Numbered from the stretch's first letter, positions 8,891 to 20,085 are shown. The stretch is 21,867 nucleotides of DNA from Gnetum montanum (GCA_015680685.1 MNCI01030809.1:1-21867); one strand, 5' to 3'. The notes: generated by a model not told the origin, from the sequence alone. Numbers and translations: made by a program.

Positions 8891-9508
8891 TTACACCCTG
8901 TGTTGCTGTATGCGATGCATGAAACTTTCTTCTTCTTAATCTTTCCGAAAGTATTTTCCTTAGATATTTCTAGGAAAAGATCACAAATTCCTAGGTGTGC
9001 ATCGATAGTGCTTAGAAATGCCCTTCCCATTATGATTGGGAAATCTCCTTTACTGTTGAATCACTAGGAAGTTAGCTAGATACGACCATCCACAAAAAAA
9101 GGTAATAATGTCCTCCACTAATCCCAAGGGAACAGTGTTGGACTGGTCAGCTAACTCTAATCGGATGTTGCTCTTTTTTAATGGAGGCAGGTTCTAGGCC
9201 TTGTACATTTCTTGGGATATTAGGTTGACACTGAAACCTGAATCCAAAAAAGCTTTTCATGACTCATTCCCAGTGATTTGTAGATATATCAGGGGACTCC
9301 CAGGATCAGAGAATTTTCTGGAAAGGCTGCTAGCTTTGATCTGATTAGTAACGACATGTGTTAACATGACCATATGTGTTGAATGCGGTGTTAGGCTCAA
9401 AGGGGCCTCTGAAGCTTTATTTGATACGAAGATGTCCAAAGACTCAGCCACTTGTGGTTGCAAAGGCTTGGTTGGACTGTTGGTTCTGAAGAAAGGTATT
9501 TTTTTCAT
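8891..9508 (-). pseudogene. Element A aspartic protease remnant
   Basis: The frame shared with gag reaches PLIYLQITGNES and, after one stop, AFLDSGFSVNLI. The DSG active-site triad is at 9236-9244 on the minus strand. Further on, PIIMGRAFLSTIDAHLG (about 9000-9050) matches the flap-to-C-terminal region of retroviral-type proteases. Between the two, a run of seven A's on the plus strand (9094-9100) marks a one-base frameshift that puts the rest of pol in another frame. Confidence 0.8.
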
Positions 9509-11905
9509 ATGGTTGTTAAAATCAACAATAGGTTGAAGATTAACAACCCTTGTGGCATTACATTACTGTGGTTGAGTAGGGAGTTCACCTTGCATTGCTG
9601 GAGTAGGTGGTAATGGAGCTATTGGTGGGAGAGATGTGGCTAGATTTGAAGGATGGTACATCTGTGGAATATTACCCCTAGGAGAGGGAGTCCTATAGTA
9701 TTCACGGGCTTGGTAGTGATGTTGAGGATTAATGTAACCAATAGAGTCACGTGGAGAGATTGGATGTTGCACATAATATCCATATGGGTTAGGTTACCGA
9801 TAAGGGTATTGATGCCTTGGTGGTGGCATTCCCCATGATTGTGGGTGCTGCCACTATTGATGTTGTTGAATCAATTGTGGTGGAGTTCCACTTGGATAAT
9901 ACGTTAAAGGTTGGTGGAACTACCTTGGGTTGCCTTGGGGATAAGGTAACCGTCGGGATGTTTGCTATTTGTTTAAACGTGGATTAAGTGCATACACCCC
10001 AGACTCTTGAAGATGTAAGATCATAAGGCAACATCCTTTAGGATGGTCATATTAACATATCTCACATCCACTATCATTGTCTGTATCTGAGTCTACAACC
10101 TCTTCAATAATAGCAACTTTACCCTTACCCTTGTTACGTGCATTTTTCACTTCTCTCTCTTTTCTTTTGTCATGATCACTACTTCGCTCTTTAGACTCCT
10201 CTACTACTTTGAGAAAAGTTTGAAACTTACTATCCAGGGAGTCCCACATTTGGTCTACCTTTGCTGATACTTTTGATGTTAATTTTTTGATAGGTAAGGT
10301 TTTCCTATTCACCATCTCTTCGAGTGGTGACTCTTCCTCATCCTCACAAGATCTTACTCCCTTCTTTCGGAGAGAAGGATCTCAGTTATATTCTTCCGCA
10401 CATTCTCTCTTTTGTAGCTCACGTTCTTTCTTAGCAACTTGCTCTAGTAATCTGTGAATTTAATTAGACCTAAGCTCAAATAACCTTCCTTGGGCATAAG
10501 TCCCAAGGGTTCTTCTCATTTCATGCCTAAGCCCATCTATGAGATGGTGTAGCTGATCCTATTGCGAATAATCATGGCCTAGACAATGATGTAATTGTGC
10601 ATAATAGCAGCCCATGGCAACATCCAAGGATTCATGACTTCCTTTTTTCCATCCTTGGATTTGCTTTCATTGGTTAGACACCCAGAAGTATGTTTGGTAC
10701 TTATTGTTGAACAATTCTAACATAGTACTCCACCTACGAATGGACTCCGATTCTAGGGATCAATACCAGCTTTTAGCTTCTTTTATTAGTGTCCGTGGGA
10801 ACAACTTAAGTTTTTGCCACTTGTTCTCTATGTTTTGCAAGGCACATGCATCATGAAATGCTTGTAAGTGATTTTGAGGATTAGTGTTATATCCCCCTTC
10901 AAATAATGGGATGTTATTCATATCTAACCTCTTGATTCTACTATCTTTTTGGTGCCTTGTTGAAAATCTCACGACCTCAGTTATGTCTAGCATGCTTCGA
11001 GTAGTGAGTAGGGGTTCATCATGATCCTCTCGTTTGTGGTGTCTATGATACCTACGTTGTTCCCTACTCTCCCTTCTTCTATGTCATGATTCCCTAGAGT
11101 GTGCTCGTCCTTTGTCTTGGCTATTTAGTCTGTGACTTTCACTTTGCTTATCCTTATCATCATAATCTTTTTCTCTATGGCTTCATCCAGACACTAAAGG
11201 AGAGGATGAAGGAGATGATGAAGGTGAAGAAGAAGGAGAATCGCCACCATGACAGTGTCTACTACCTTCTCTTCGATGGTCTCTGGCTCGATCATGATTG
11301 TGATCAAAATGCCCATCATTGTCATGTGTCCTTGTTCCTTTTTCAAATACTTTATGTCTGTTGGCATTAGCACTTAGGTTATGAATAGTAGAATGAAGGT
11401 TCTGATACATAACCCCTTGGCCAAAGTCAAGGGGAGGAACATTGTTATGTGGGTGACTACTTGGTGGAGGTTCATCAGCCTCAATTTCGCTTAAAAAGTG
11501 GGGGGCATCCTGGGACGATTTTTCCTTTAAAGACTTATGGTGTCTCTCCTGTTGCAAATCCCTTTAATGTTGCACCTTTGTGGGATGATAGTCTCTCAAA
11601 TCATAGTCTTGTGCAACTTATTTTGCATGTAAATGTTGCATGCCTATTTGTGTGAGAGCATGGAGAAGCATACTTGGGACTAAACGGTCAGGAGGTAGCA
11701 CTATGTTACCTTCCAAGTCATGCCAATGTAGTTGTTCGTCTTGATAGAAGATAAAGGTGAAGTTGGGGACATATTCATTGGGGTGAATATATACCACATG
11801 AAACTGTTGAGGGATTGGCGGATCAATGTCATGTGTATCCTACCACTGATTGCTTCTTGTGTTAGTCCTAGGTGGTGAAGTGCTTTTGTGTGAAGAAGAA
11901 GGCAT
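9509..11905 (-). pseudogene. Element A gag remnant
   Basis: The ATG at 11905 begins MPSSSHKSTSPPRTNTRSNQ and lies 113 bp after the PBS. Blocks starting at 11557, 10993, 10315 and 9772 are all in this one frame. In order: a Pro/Ser/His-rich N-terminal part with an SSPSSSPSSSP repeat (about 11186-11225); a retrotransposon-gag helical domain (IPLFEGGYNTNPQNHLQAFH and WQKLKLFPRTLIKEAKSWY, 10760-10993); a Lys/Asp-rich stretch; a decayed zinc-knuckle-like CEIC...YDHPKGCC near 10030-10060; and a Tyr/Pro-rich tail (YVQHPISP, near 9775). Gag proteins form the particle that packages element RNA. Many stops are present (the first replaces codon 22), most explained by C-to-T or G-to-A change. Confidence 0.85.
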
Positions 11906-12017
11906 CTTGTTTTGTTCAATGTGCAATGTACTATTATCTTTTCCTTAACCGACCCTAAGAGTTCATTCCGATGATGTGAATGATTTCCTAAGTTCTACTT
12001 AGAGCACAAACAACTAA

Positions 12018-12036
12018 GTCCCTAGCAATGATGCCA
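12018..12036 (-). other. Primer-binding site of element A (tRNA-Asp type, decayed)
   Basis: The minus strand reads TGGCATCATTGCTAGGGAC, one base from the LTR end. It resembles the complement of the plant tRNA-Asp 3' end used by Athila-like elements, with mostly C-to-T differences, and is close to the PBS of element B. Confidence 0.85.
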
Positions 12037-12037
12037 A

Positions 12038-12858
12038 TGATGAGCAGCGAGGTACCCCTACACTCAACCATATGAATACGAGCGTTTCATGTATGATTGG
12101 GTCGAATTCGAAGGACTAAGTGCCTATGCACCTTTGTGGAGAAATAATGGGTTGGTTAATAATTGTCTTCCCAAACTTACTTGTATGTCACAGTTGTATG
12201 GTTAAGTAAGCTTGAGGCATATGATTTTTATAGCTTTTATGTATTTTATATCCTGTGCTAATAAGAAGGGGGAGAGAGATAACTAAGTAACTAATCTAAT
12301 TTAACTACTCATTAACTAAGTTGTTATTACTCCTAACACCAGTATCTGTTCCTACTTCCCGTACACATCTTGAACTAGTGCAACACTGCTGGGATTAGCA
12401 AACACTAATCGTCACTGGGTTACCAGGTGCTACACGCATGCTCGAAGTGGTCGTACAGAGTGTATTTAACTAAGAGAGTTGTAGGGTGAAAGAAATCATT
12501 AATCAACTAGGAAAGCATTAAATAATAATTAACGCTAATTAATCTATTCTAAATGCTGTAAGATTTATCATAAAGTTTGTCTTTATTGTCGTACACAAAG
12601 TGTGCTCAGGTACACAATGCTCAAATAAAGATCCGTTCACTCTATGACTCCTACTGCGGGCACGCAGAAATAATTCTAACTTTGGAGGGGAAAATGGCAA
12701 GAGTTCGGCTAAGGGACTAACTGTCTAATGTAAAAACCAAGGGTGTTGCCTCTTATTTATGGGCGAGGAGATAGGCCTCGATATCGGTTATTCGACATCG
12801 CATGGTTGGATTCGATATCGTAGACACGATATCGTGGTCTTGATATTGCAGTTCATCA
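12038..12858 (-). repeat. 5' LTR of element A
   Basis: It is 821 bp, starting TGATGAGCAGCGAGG on the plus strand and ending GCAGTTCATCA. In element orientation it has a GATATC cluster (12779-12850), a TATA-like ATAAATA (12754-12760) and AATAAA (12582-12587). The ends, the region around the polyadenylation signal and the last 50 bp are recognisably related to the LTRs of B and the solo LTR; other parts have diverged. Confidence 0.88.
12754..12850 (-). promoter_or_regulatory. U3 promoter of element A: GATATC cluster plus TATA box
   Basis: Exact GATATC palindromes at 12780, 12813 and 12828, plus GATATT at 12842, precede ATAAATA (12754-12760) in minus orientation. The arrangement matches element B, although the bases between the palindromes differ. 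Confidence 0.6.
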
Positions 12859-12882
12859 GTAGGGGTACCTCACCACTCATCA
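12859..12882 (+). repeat. 5' LTR of element B, terminal 24 bp after the nested insertion
   Basis: GTAGGGGTACCTCACCACTCATCA matches the last 24 bases of the solo LTR (20608-20631) with one difference. Its first five bases form the second copy of the target-site duplication of element A. Confidence 0.88.
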
Positions 12883-12883
12883 T

Positions 12884-12902
12884 TGGCACTGTTGCTGGGG
12901 AC
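12884..12902 (+). other. Primer-binding site of element B (tRNA-Asp type)
   Basis: TGGCACTGTTGCTGGGGAC begins one base after the LTR end. It matches the Athila-like tRNA-Asp site with a few transitions and fixes the plus orientation of element B. Confidence 0.88.
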
Positions 12903-13014
12903 AGTGCTAGTTATTTCGATTAGTTACATCATCCAAGATTGCTGTAATGAAGCCTTGATGATATATCTTTCAGAAAGAAGTAATTTCAAATAAGTCACAT
13001 AGAAATTCACAACA

Positions 13015-15022
13015 ATGTCTCTCTCACAAGACTATGATAATGCAACAACTAGTAAAGCAATTCAAGGGAGAACCAATGAATTATATGATAATGAAGACGA
13101 AGTTTGGAGTACTCAATCTAATGTATGGGTCCCCTATGTACATGAATGAAGACAACATAGTTCCAAATCATAAATTCATAACCTACCTAGTGATGATAAA
13201 CCCTTGCTTCCTACTAAGTGCCTAATGCATATACAAGAGGCTATTCAAATATCCTGCAGGCATTGTAAGGAAAGCTGTCTACCCACGCTTGATTTAAACA
13301 ACTTTTTCAAATTTTCAAAAGGCTATGATTTAGATCCACAACATCATTGACAAGCCTTCCTTGATGCCTATGTATGGAAAAATATTGATAATGGGTGGCA
13401 AAAGCTTAAGCTCTTTCCTACGACACTCATTGGCCAAGCAAAAGTATGGTACAGGTTCATAAAAACAAAATCAATCTGATGTTGGCCAATAATGGAAGAA
13501 ATATTCATTGAAAGATACCAAACCTATGCAAGAGTGTCAACCTTGAGGAGACAAATCAAAGAGTGGAAATAAGCACAACATGAACCCTTGGACATGGCCT
13601 TAGAAATATATTACTCTTTGTTAAACAAATACCTAGGCCATGGGTTTTCTGAGGAAAGGCTAATGTACCACATCATAGATGGGCTCTATAATGAAACAAG
13701 GGATAGCCTAGGGATGTGTGCTCAAAGTCAACTATACGAGCTATGAACCCACCAATTGCAAGAGCTTATTAAATAGGTAGTAAAAGAAGAAGGAGAAATG
13801 CCTAAATGGGAGAATGTTGAAAGATTCCAACAGGACCAAAATCTTGAATTAGCAAAGGTCCATGATCCTGAAGAGGAGAAATCAACTCACCCCAAGGAGG
13901 TGGAATCATCTTTGCCAATACTACAATCACTAGATGAAATTAAGGCAAAGATCAATAAGATGACAAAATGGATACATGAAAAATGTGGAGAATATGCCAA
14001 CACTATTAGAGGTAGAATCATGAGGAACCAAGAAACAAGATAGAACACCACTAGACAATCAGAAAGAAGGGTTGAAGAGAATAAGGATAAGAACTCAATT
14101 GCTAATCATATGTATCAATTTAATGTTTGCCTGTATGATCACGCCAAAGGTCAATGCCCAATCTTGTCACATTTACATGAACATTGGGGAAGAATGTTAC
14201 ATCCAGGGTTCATACAAAAATACCATGTTCAGTCACAGTGGCCAAAATTCCAGTTGTGGGGGAGGCCACCGTCAAGGTAGTGACATCCTTCCTACCATTT
14301 GAACCCAAGCGCTTATTATGTTCAGCATCCTGTTTCCCCAACTGGGTCAACATCCTCTATCTCACCACATTGTTATCAATCTTCTAAGTACTATCAACCC
14401 ATGTCCTCTCCCACAAGATCACCACGTCATGTTCTGCACTTCTCCTCACCCTCAATATTCTCACCCTTCACCTCCTTCTACATCACCACCAATAGTACTA
14501 GAAGGTTTTGAACCATAGCACCAACCCACGAACATTACTTGTGCTGCTATGGTCAACAGTAGTGGGGGCCCTCCACAATGTTGAAAGCGCCCTTTCTTTA
14601 GGCATGACCAAAGGAAGAGATAGCACACTTCTGAAACCACTACATCCTCCAACCCAACACAAGTCCAGTGTTGTGTTGCATCTGCTTCTTCGAACACAAC
14701 GCCTGTTGTTACCTTCGTAAGGCCACCAACCAACACTCCAACAACTATGCGGCCCAATGAATATAACCACATAGGGAGATATATTGATCCTTGCACACCA
14801 TCTTACAATCACGGGTGCCATAGTGGGTCAACCCCTTATTGCATGACCACATCTTATAATTTGCCCTACTATGCCTACTATAATCAAGTGTGTGAACCCC
14901 AATTTGGGTATATTTCTACCACCACCTCAAAATACACCTGGTGGTTTAGATATGATCGATCCCCAACATTTCCAACATGCATGGATCCACATTTTCCATT
15001 TATTAGTTCTATCCATGCTTAA
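13015..15022 (+). pseudogene. Element B gag remnant
   Basis: The ATG at 13015 (MSLSQDYDNATTSKAIQGRT), 112 bp after the PBS, opens a frame that can be followed to 14511 without a net frameshift but with about ten stops. The gag helical domain is clear at 13320-13460 (AFLDAYVWKNIDNGWQKLKL, FPTTLIGQAKVWY). It continues with SLLNKYLGHGFSEERLMYHI near 13620-13680 and a hydrophilic, probably helical stretch at 13798-14040. A zinc-knuckle remnant (CLYDHAKGQC, near 14130) lacks its first Cys. The tail YYVQHPVSP (14310-14340) is homologous to the gag tail of element A. A further Tyr/Pro-rich stretch in another frame (14747-15022) probably belongs to the same protein. No protease follows. Confidence 0.8.
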
Positions 15023-16424
15023 CTATTTAGTTATGGGGCATATCCTTCATTCTAACAAGTAGAATTAGTAAATATTTTTCCTTTTCTTCAATTTTACAAT
15101 TTTTTGTTTTCTAGTTTTGCATTTCTAATTTATCTTTTTATCTTTTTATGGGTAATCTCATCTATGAATAAAACACTCATGTGACCCATTGGTTGAGGTG
15201 TTGTTCTATGCTATCAAGATTCAAGTAACTAATTATTTGGACAGTGAGCCCACAACATCCACCCACCCATTCTATTAATAAGAGGTTCTACTTTGGGTAT
15301 GATGATATTCTTGTCATCATGAAAATTTAAAAGTAATTTTGTACTCATTATGCCCAGAGCGAAGAATGATGGACTAAGAAGGAATGGCCAGGGTGTGACA
15401 CAAATGAAACTTGTGGATTCTTTTTGTGGACATCTATAAGTGCTATCATGCAGCCTAGTTGTACTAAGATCCTTGTAGATCTAACACGAAATGGTAGTAA
15501 GAGTAATGAAGGCACTTAATAAAGAAACTCAATGCTGTTCTGGGGGTCCCACTAGAAAGACATGCATCCATGCCTAAAGGTTGGTGGCCTATTTAGTTCA
15601 CTATTGGAGAAAACAAAGTGCCAAAGTAGTTAAGAGAAACAAAAAAACAAACAAACATGTGTGCTATAGAGAAATTCCAAATCACTCCTCCCTTGGACAA
15701 AATGCCAAGTGATCGTACACCTTGCTGTCATGGTGCTCTTATGGTTGTCCATCATTGGATGAAACAATGTGATGTTATTGATCAGAAGAATGGACTTGGT
15801 CTTGATTTTAGAATGACAGGCTAATGACACATTAATCATGCCCTACACTCAAGATTCATTGTGCCCTATGTTAGTTACCTCATGTCCTAATCTCTGCAAT
15901 CCGTTCTACGATTGTTTCATCTCATTTTCTAAGTATTTCTAACTTGTGTCTTGTGTGGCATAGAACTCATACCTCATCGTGGTGGTATTTAACATGTAAG
16001 TGTGTTTTGTTGCATTGGTGTAGATTACATTTAACCCTTCTAGTGCCTACGGACATTTTAAGGTGTGGTTACACAAGGGCATCATAGGTTGGAACCTTCT
16101 TTGGGGAGGATCCACTTGCGCGACTTTTGTAATTTGTACTCGTTGCACACCACTACATCATTTTATAACCTCCAAGTACTTCATTGCCAAATCTATTCTT
16201 TCCTTTATTATCCTTTTTATTCAAATGTTCTAATGCACCATAATATGTCCTTTTTCCTCACTCTATTCATGAATTTCATTGTTAGATTCTACCCCATTAT
16301 ACATTTTGTGCCTCCTAGTCTATTCAATGTTACCCTGGACCTTTCCAATTAACCTCAAATCCTTCATTTTTGGCCCTGGAAATTTAGAAATTCAGTAGTT
16401 TTACTAAGTACCTAATTTTCAATA
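15023..16424 (+). other. Non-coding middle of element B, where pol would be expected
   Basis: This 1.4-kb stretch contains no credible ORF on either strand and no protease, RT, RNase H or integrase motif that I can find in any frame. It has no LTR-like ends. It separates gag from the promoter-like block and the second ORF. Confidence 0.55.
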
Positions 16425-16429
16425 GGCCT

Positions 16430-16518
16430 TGATATTGGGTACCCGATATCGGGTCTGATGCGATATTAGGTTTGCGCTATCGCATACGCGATATTGTGTC
16501 CATAAAAACTATATATAT
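16430..16518 (+). promoter_or_regulatory. Internal promoter-like block of element B (GATATC cluster plus TATA)
   Basis: GATATT (16431), GATATC (16445), CGATATT (16461) and CGATATT (16488) lie just ahead of TATATATAT (16510-16518). This repeats the arrangement of the family's LTR U3 regions. No LTR ends (TGATGA/TCATCA with PBS or polypurine tract) were found around it. It lies about 500 bp upstream of the second ORF and could drive it. It could instead be the remnant of a truncated LTR. Confidence 0.45.
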
Positions 16519-16951
16519 GGACTCCCCGCGCATGTCAACATCATTTTGCACTATTCATGCAAGGGGAGTTCAAATTTTCTTCCATGAATTTGCTAGCTTG
16601 CGCACCTATTGTTTAGACATCCATAACTTGCTCGTTAATGCTCCGATTCACATTTTGAATGAACCTATCTGAACCTAGAGTGTTCAACTTAGTCGTGGGG
16701 GAAGGGTATGCTCCAAGTTGTGCATAATTTTTCCAAAATTCATCATCACTCGAAGGATATTATAAAGGGTAAATGACCGTAAAAATGTTAAACATGTTGC
16801 CAAAATCAATTTTATCTCTTCACCCACATCATGAGAATTAAATTTTGGATCCACCTAATTAAATTGTGCCCAATATCAAAATTTTTAGGGAATATTTTCA
16901 TAAAATTTCCTAACTCTGGATCACACTAAACAAGAAACGAATTCATTAAAG
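16519..16951 (+). other. Possible 5' leader of the second ORF
   Basis: This AT-rich stretch lies between the TATA-like box and a possible splice donor. Only short accidental open frames are visible and no motif is recognised. Confidence 0.3.
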
Positions 16952-17020
16952 GTAAGAAGTAAGGGTATAAGTCAAATTTTGTAAATAACGTTATTAATAG
17001 TTGGCTTCATGTGATTGCAG
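16952..17020 (+). other. Possible short intron before the second ORF
   Basis: AAAG|GTAAGA at 16952 is a good plant splice donor and TGATTGCAG at 17012-17020 a good acceptor, placed directly before the ATG at 17021. The 69-bp interval is AT-rich, with a branch-point-like TTATTAAT. The length is near the lower limit for plant introns. This is based on motifs alone. Confidence 0.35.
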
Positions 17021-18528
17021 ATGGCCCCTAAATGTGGATAGTAAGGAGGACCCTCTCAAGGTGCATCTAAACAACCAAGGAGAGGCAGAGGCTAGGCGTC
17101 TCCTGAGGGACATGCAAAATAGGAGGCATAATCATTCAGCATCCATCAAGAGCCTCCTATTACTGTGCAATCAGAACAGGCTAAAGGTGAAACCTCTGAA
17201 GTACTTGAACAAGGGCAACATCTCACATTGTTCCCAGAATGCATCCAGGCGATTCATGAAAGGTCCACATCAGTAGCTATGATTGTGGAACTCAAATTTG
17301 GACCTTTCACTAAGTTTTCCCCTAAGGTAGTCAGGGACCAACTCAAAGGGTCCCCATTATGACCTATTCTCTTTGAAAGTGGTGCCTAGTACCTGGGAGA
17401 GACGTACCAATTTTTGCGCAATAAAGAAGAAGGTACCATAGTTGATATTGATGGTGTTTATGTAGATTTCTTTACCAAAGCCATTTTGGAAGTGTTGAAT
17501 CTTCCTAATACAGGGCCAAAAGTTGCTCACCTGCCCACTAGCTTCAATGTTGATGTGCGAAAGATTTGGTTGAAGAGGGCGTATGGTAAGGAAGAAAAAA
17601 TGTATGGAGAGTTGACACTGGAAGAGAAAATATATTTCAAGATTAGTACATATCACATCTTCCCCACAAAATGGTTGAACAAAATCTCCACATATGCGGC
17701 TAGAGGAAGTGCAATATTGATGGGCAAAGTTAATGCCAACTTACCCCATCTATATTTAACAGAGATTTTGAGACAGTTTGAGGAACGTAAGATAGGAAAG
17801 TTCGCATTGCTCTTCTTCTATCTCATTAAGAAGCTGTGTTGGTGTGCTAGAATTCTGGGGTACACCAATGATGTCCCCAGAAGGGCCCAAAATATTTCAT
17901 TTGCTAAATTGCTGAAGCCACCAGCCCCAAGAAAAATTGCTGGTGAGACACTGGAGCCAAATTAAGAACAGATGGTGGGGCCCACTGAAACTCAAACTAT
18001 AGGGCCTAGCCAACTACCAAGCATAAGGCCTAGTCACAATAAGAAGCGGGGTCCAGCACACTCTAGCAAGACTAATCGTTGCCATCGTGATAGGATTATC
18101 AATTGTCGATGAGCCATCTCAGGGCCATTGCTAAGACGGTCAACTGGGGAAGTCGTGATAAGACCAACCTCTTCTAGGTCATAGATGATATTGTACGATC
18201 CATAATCTTTATCGATCGTGCATGAGGCAAGGTGTCAATCCAAACAGGAGAAGGGGAATCGCATTGGTCACAATAGATCTTAGGGAACGTTGCATCTTTT
18301 CAGGTGCAATTAGAAACTGGTGAAGGGGCCACAGTAGTGGTCATGCAGCACCAAGATGCAACAAGAGCTACAAAAGTGGTCCCGAACCACATAAAATAAT
18401 CATTCAATGTCCTTGTTGTGCCATTGGTAGATTTTATGAGAGCACACGATGCTCAAGCTTTGGTCGGTTCCTAAATGACTCCTATGGAACATGAGGATGT
18501 TCTCGATCGATTGCTACAGACAGGATAA
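17021..18528 (+). pseudogene. Element B second ORF, N-terminal globular part
   Basis: From the ATG at 17021 one frame can be followed to 17965, interrupted by several stops in its first third. The start is MAPKCG and a Gly/Arg-rich stretch. From about 17390 to 17880 a folded region is clear (GTIVDIDGVYVDFFTKAILE, LTLEEKIYFKISTYHIFP, ANLPHLYLTEILRQFEERK). Its size and general pattern resemble the 'putative plant transposon protein' / ATHILA ORF-1 type domains found in plant retrotransposons; this rests on overall pattern and needs a profile search. From 17966 to 18528 the sequence looks like a decayed low-complexity linker. It occupies the place of the env-like ORF of Athila elements, but no membrane segment or signal peptide was recognised. 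Function unknown. Confidence 0.6.
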
Positions 18529-19825
18529 GTGATGACATCCCTGTTTGACATCCCTCAAGATATCACAACAACTCAATTAAACCTCATCTCCACCAGAGGG
18601 AAGCTAGTTATGGTAGAGATCAAGGTTGAGCATGTAGAGGTAGAGTTGGAAAGACTCCAAGAGAGACTCATCACCCTACAAGCTGCACAACGGGACCCAT
18701 CTCAATTCATCCCCACAGACAGCTAGAGTTTGTTAGGATAGAGGAACTTAATAATTTGTTGGTAGAAAATGAGAAAGTGGTGGGGGAGAAAGAGAAGGCC
18801 GATTGGGATGCTTCTAAGGCACAAGCTCAAACATATGCACATGCCAAAGTAGTTAAGGACTTGTAAGAGGAGAGTAAACAACTTGCCGCATTCAATCTTT
18901 GGTTGACTATTGTGGAAAAACAAAAGAATGTTCTCGAAGAAAATTTTCAGTAGTTACGAGAATAATTAGTTAGGGTCAACCAAGACATGAATCGCTTAGC
19001 TAGAGAAAATCGAACCCTTTTAATAGAGGAGGTGTGCACAATTTCTCAAAAGACGACAATTGAAATAAGCATGTGACAAAATGAGGCTAAGAGACATGAG
19101 AAGCTGAAGGAACACTTCAGGGACCAGGTGGGGATGTACAAGAAAGTAATTAAAAAAGAAATCCATATGGCCAAGGCCCATATCAACACTCTCAGTGTTC
19201 AAAACACTGATTGGTAGGCTATATTAGATACCTATGCATTTGTCCACCAAGTAGAGCTCAAAAGCTGGGACCTGTAGATACAAGATCTTACAGAGTATAT
19301 GGAATTGGAAAACTTACGGTATGCCAATTTAGCCATGTTAATAGTAGGTTGCCTGAGAACAGAGCTAGAGAAGCAGGTAGCAACCACCTACGCGAAGTAT
19401 GAAATAAAATTTTTTGAGCACAAGAAGATGCTGCAGATATTAGAAGTGGAAAATTCTGAGTTAGAGGTGGTCAAAACTAGCTACCAAGGATAAAAAAGAT
19501 GTCATGGAAGACTTGGCTCGACAGCTTATGGATTACTAGGAATACAAGGATAAAGCTGATATCCATGAAGAGGAACAATGGCTGTTTGCGGCCTGGTATG
19601 TCAAGGCCAATTAGATGTTCCCACAACTACCATGTCCATGGGAGGTGCCGACTCCATCAAACATTGGAGCATAAGCATAGACGACATAGGACCCCCAAAC
19701 CAAAGAGGAAAAGCTCCAGACACTCCTTCAGAGCCATCAACTTCCAAAAATTGGAGCACAAGACAAGGGGAAGAGACCCATGGAGGAACCACCACCACTA
19801 GTGATGAGTCGTCATTTGGGTGACC

Positions 19826-19908
19826 GCGATATTGCATCCACGATATCATAGCCCAATCGTGATCTCACATACGCAATACTGTAGCCTATCCCCTCATCTT
19901 TAAATAAG
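19826..19908 (+). promoter_or_regulatory. U3 promoter of the solo LTR
   Basis: GATATT (19828) and GATATC (19842) with further variants to about 19880 precede the TATA-like TTTAAATAAG. The arrangement is that of the other LTRs of the family. Confidence 0.5.
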
Positions 19909-20079
19909 AGGTAGACAGATCAGTTAAGATCATTAGGAAGTTAGTCAGTTTTAGTTTAAGTGTTTTCAATTTCTTTCTCTCAACCCTTTTCCTCTCTGTG
20001 TATGCCCGTAATGTGATGATTGTAATTGTACGACATCCTTTATTTGAGTGCAACGTACTTGGACACGCATATGACCGGC

Positions 20080-20085
20080 AATAAA
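20080..20085 (+). terminator. Polyadenylation signal in the solo LTR
   Basis: AATAAA occurs in the context GGCAATAAAGATCGAGATTAC, matching 2581-2600 in the B 5' LTR. Confidence 0.45.

Larger units (their letters stand above)
3126..12858 (-). mobile_element. Element A: Athila-like Ty3/gypsy retrotransposon nested in the B 5' LTR
   Basis: This 9733-bp element is in minus orientation with two full LTRs (3126-3925 and 12038-12858). Its PBS resembles the tRNA-Asp type (12018-12036). Gag and protease share one frame from 11905. RT, RNase H and integrase follow, with the integrase C-terminal region ending near 5827. It is flanked by ATAGG (3121-3125) and GTAGG (12859-12863), an imperfect 5-bp target-site duplication. 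The B LTR resumes immediately on each side. The coding region carries many stops and a few frameshifts, so it is not functional. By eye the two LTRs differ at roughly one base in nine, mostly transitions, so the insertion is old. Confidence 0.88.

Noticed and set aside
8171-9067. Plus-strand frames at 8171-8392, 8447-8629 and 8840-9067
   Set aside because: They lie opposite the recognisable RT and protease frames of element A and have no features of their own.
11101-11655. Plus-strand frames at 11101-11370 and 11449-11655
   Set aside because: They are opposite-strand shadows of the element A gag.
14461-14821. Minus-strand frames of 107-111 codons
   Set aside because: They are antisense to the tail of element B gag, with no domain and no promoter. 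The plus-strand gag tail homology to element A is the better explanation.
16430-16800. Considered as a full additional LTR
   Set aside because: The GATATC and TATA features are present, but no TGATGA start, TCATCA end, PBS, polypurine tract or target duplication could be found.
17357-17656. Minus-strand frame of 99 codons
   Set aside because: It is antisense to the best-preserved part of element B's second ORF.
19499-19849. Overlapping frames on both strands around 19500-19850
   Set aside because: These are out-of-frame readings of the decayed coiled-coil ORF; some run into the solo LTR.
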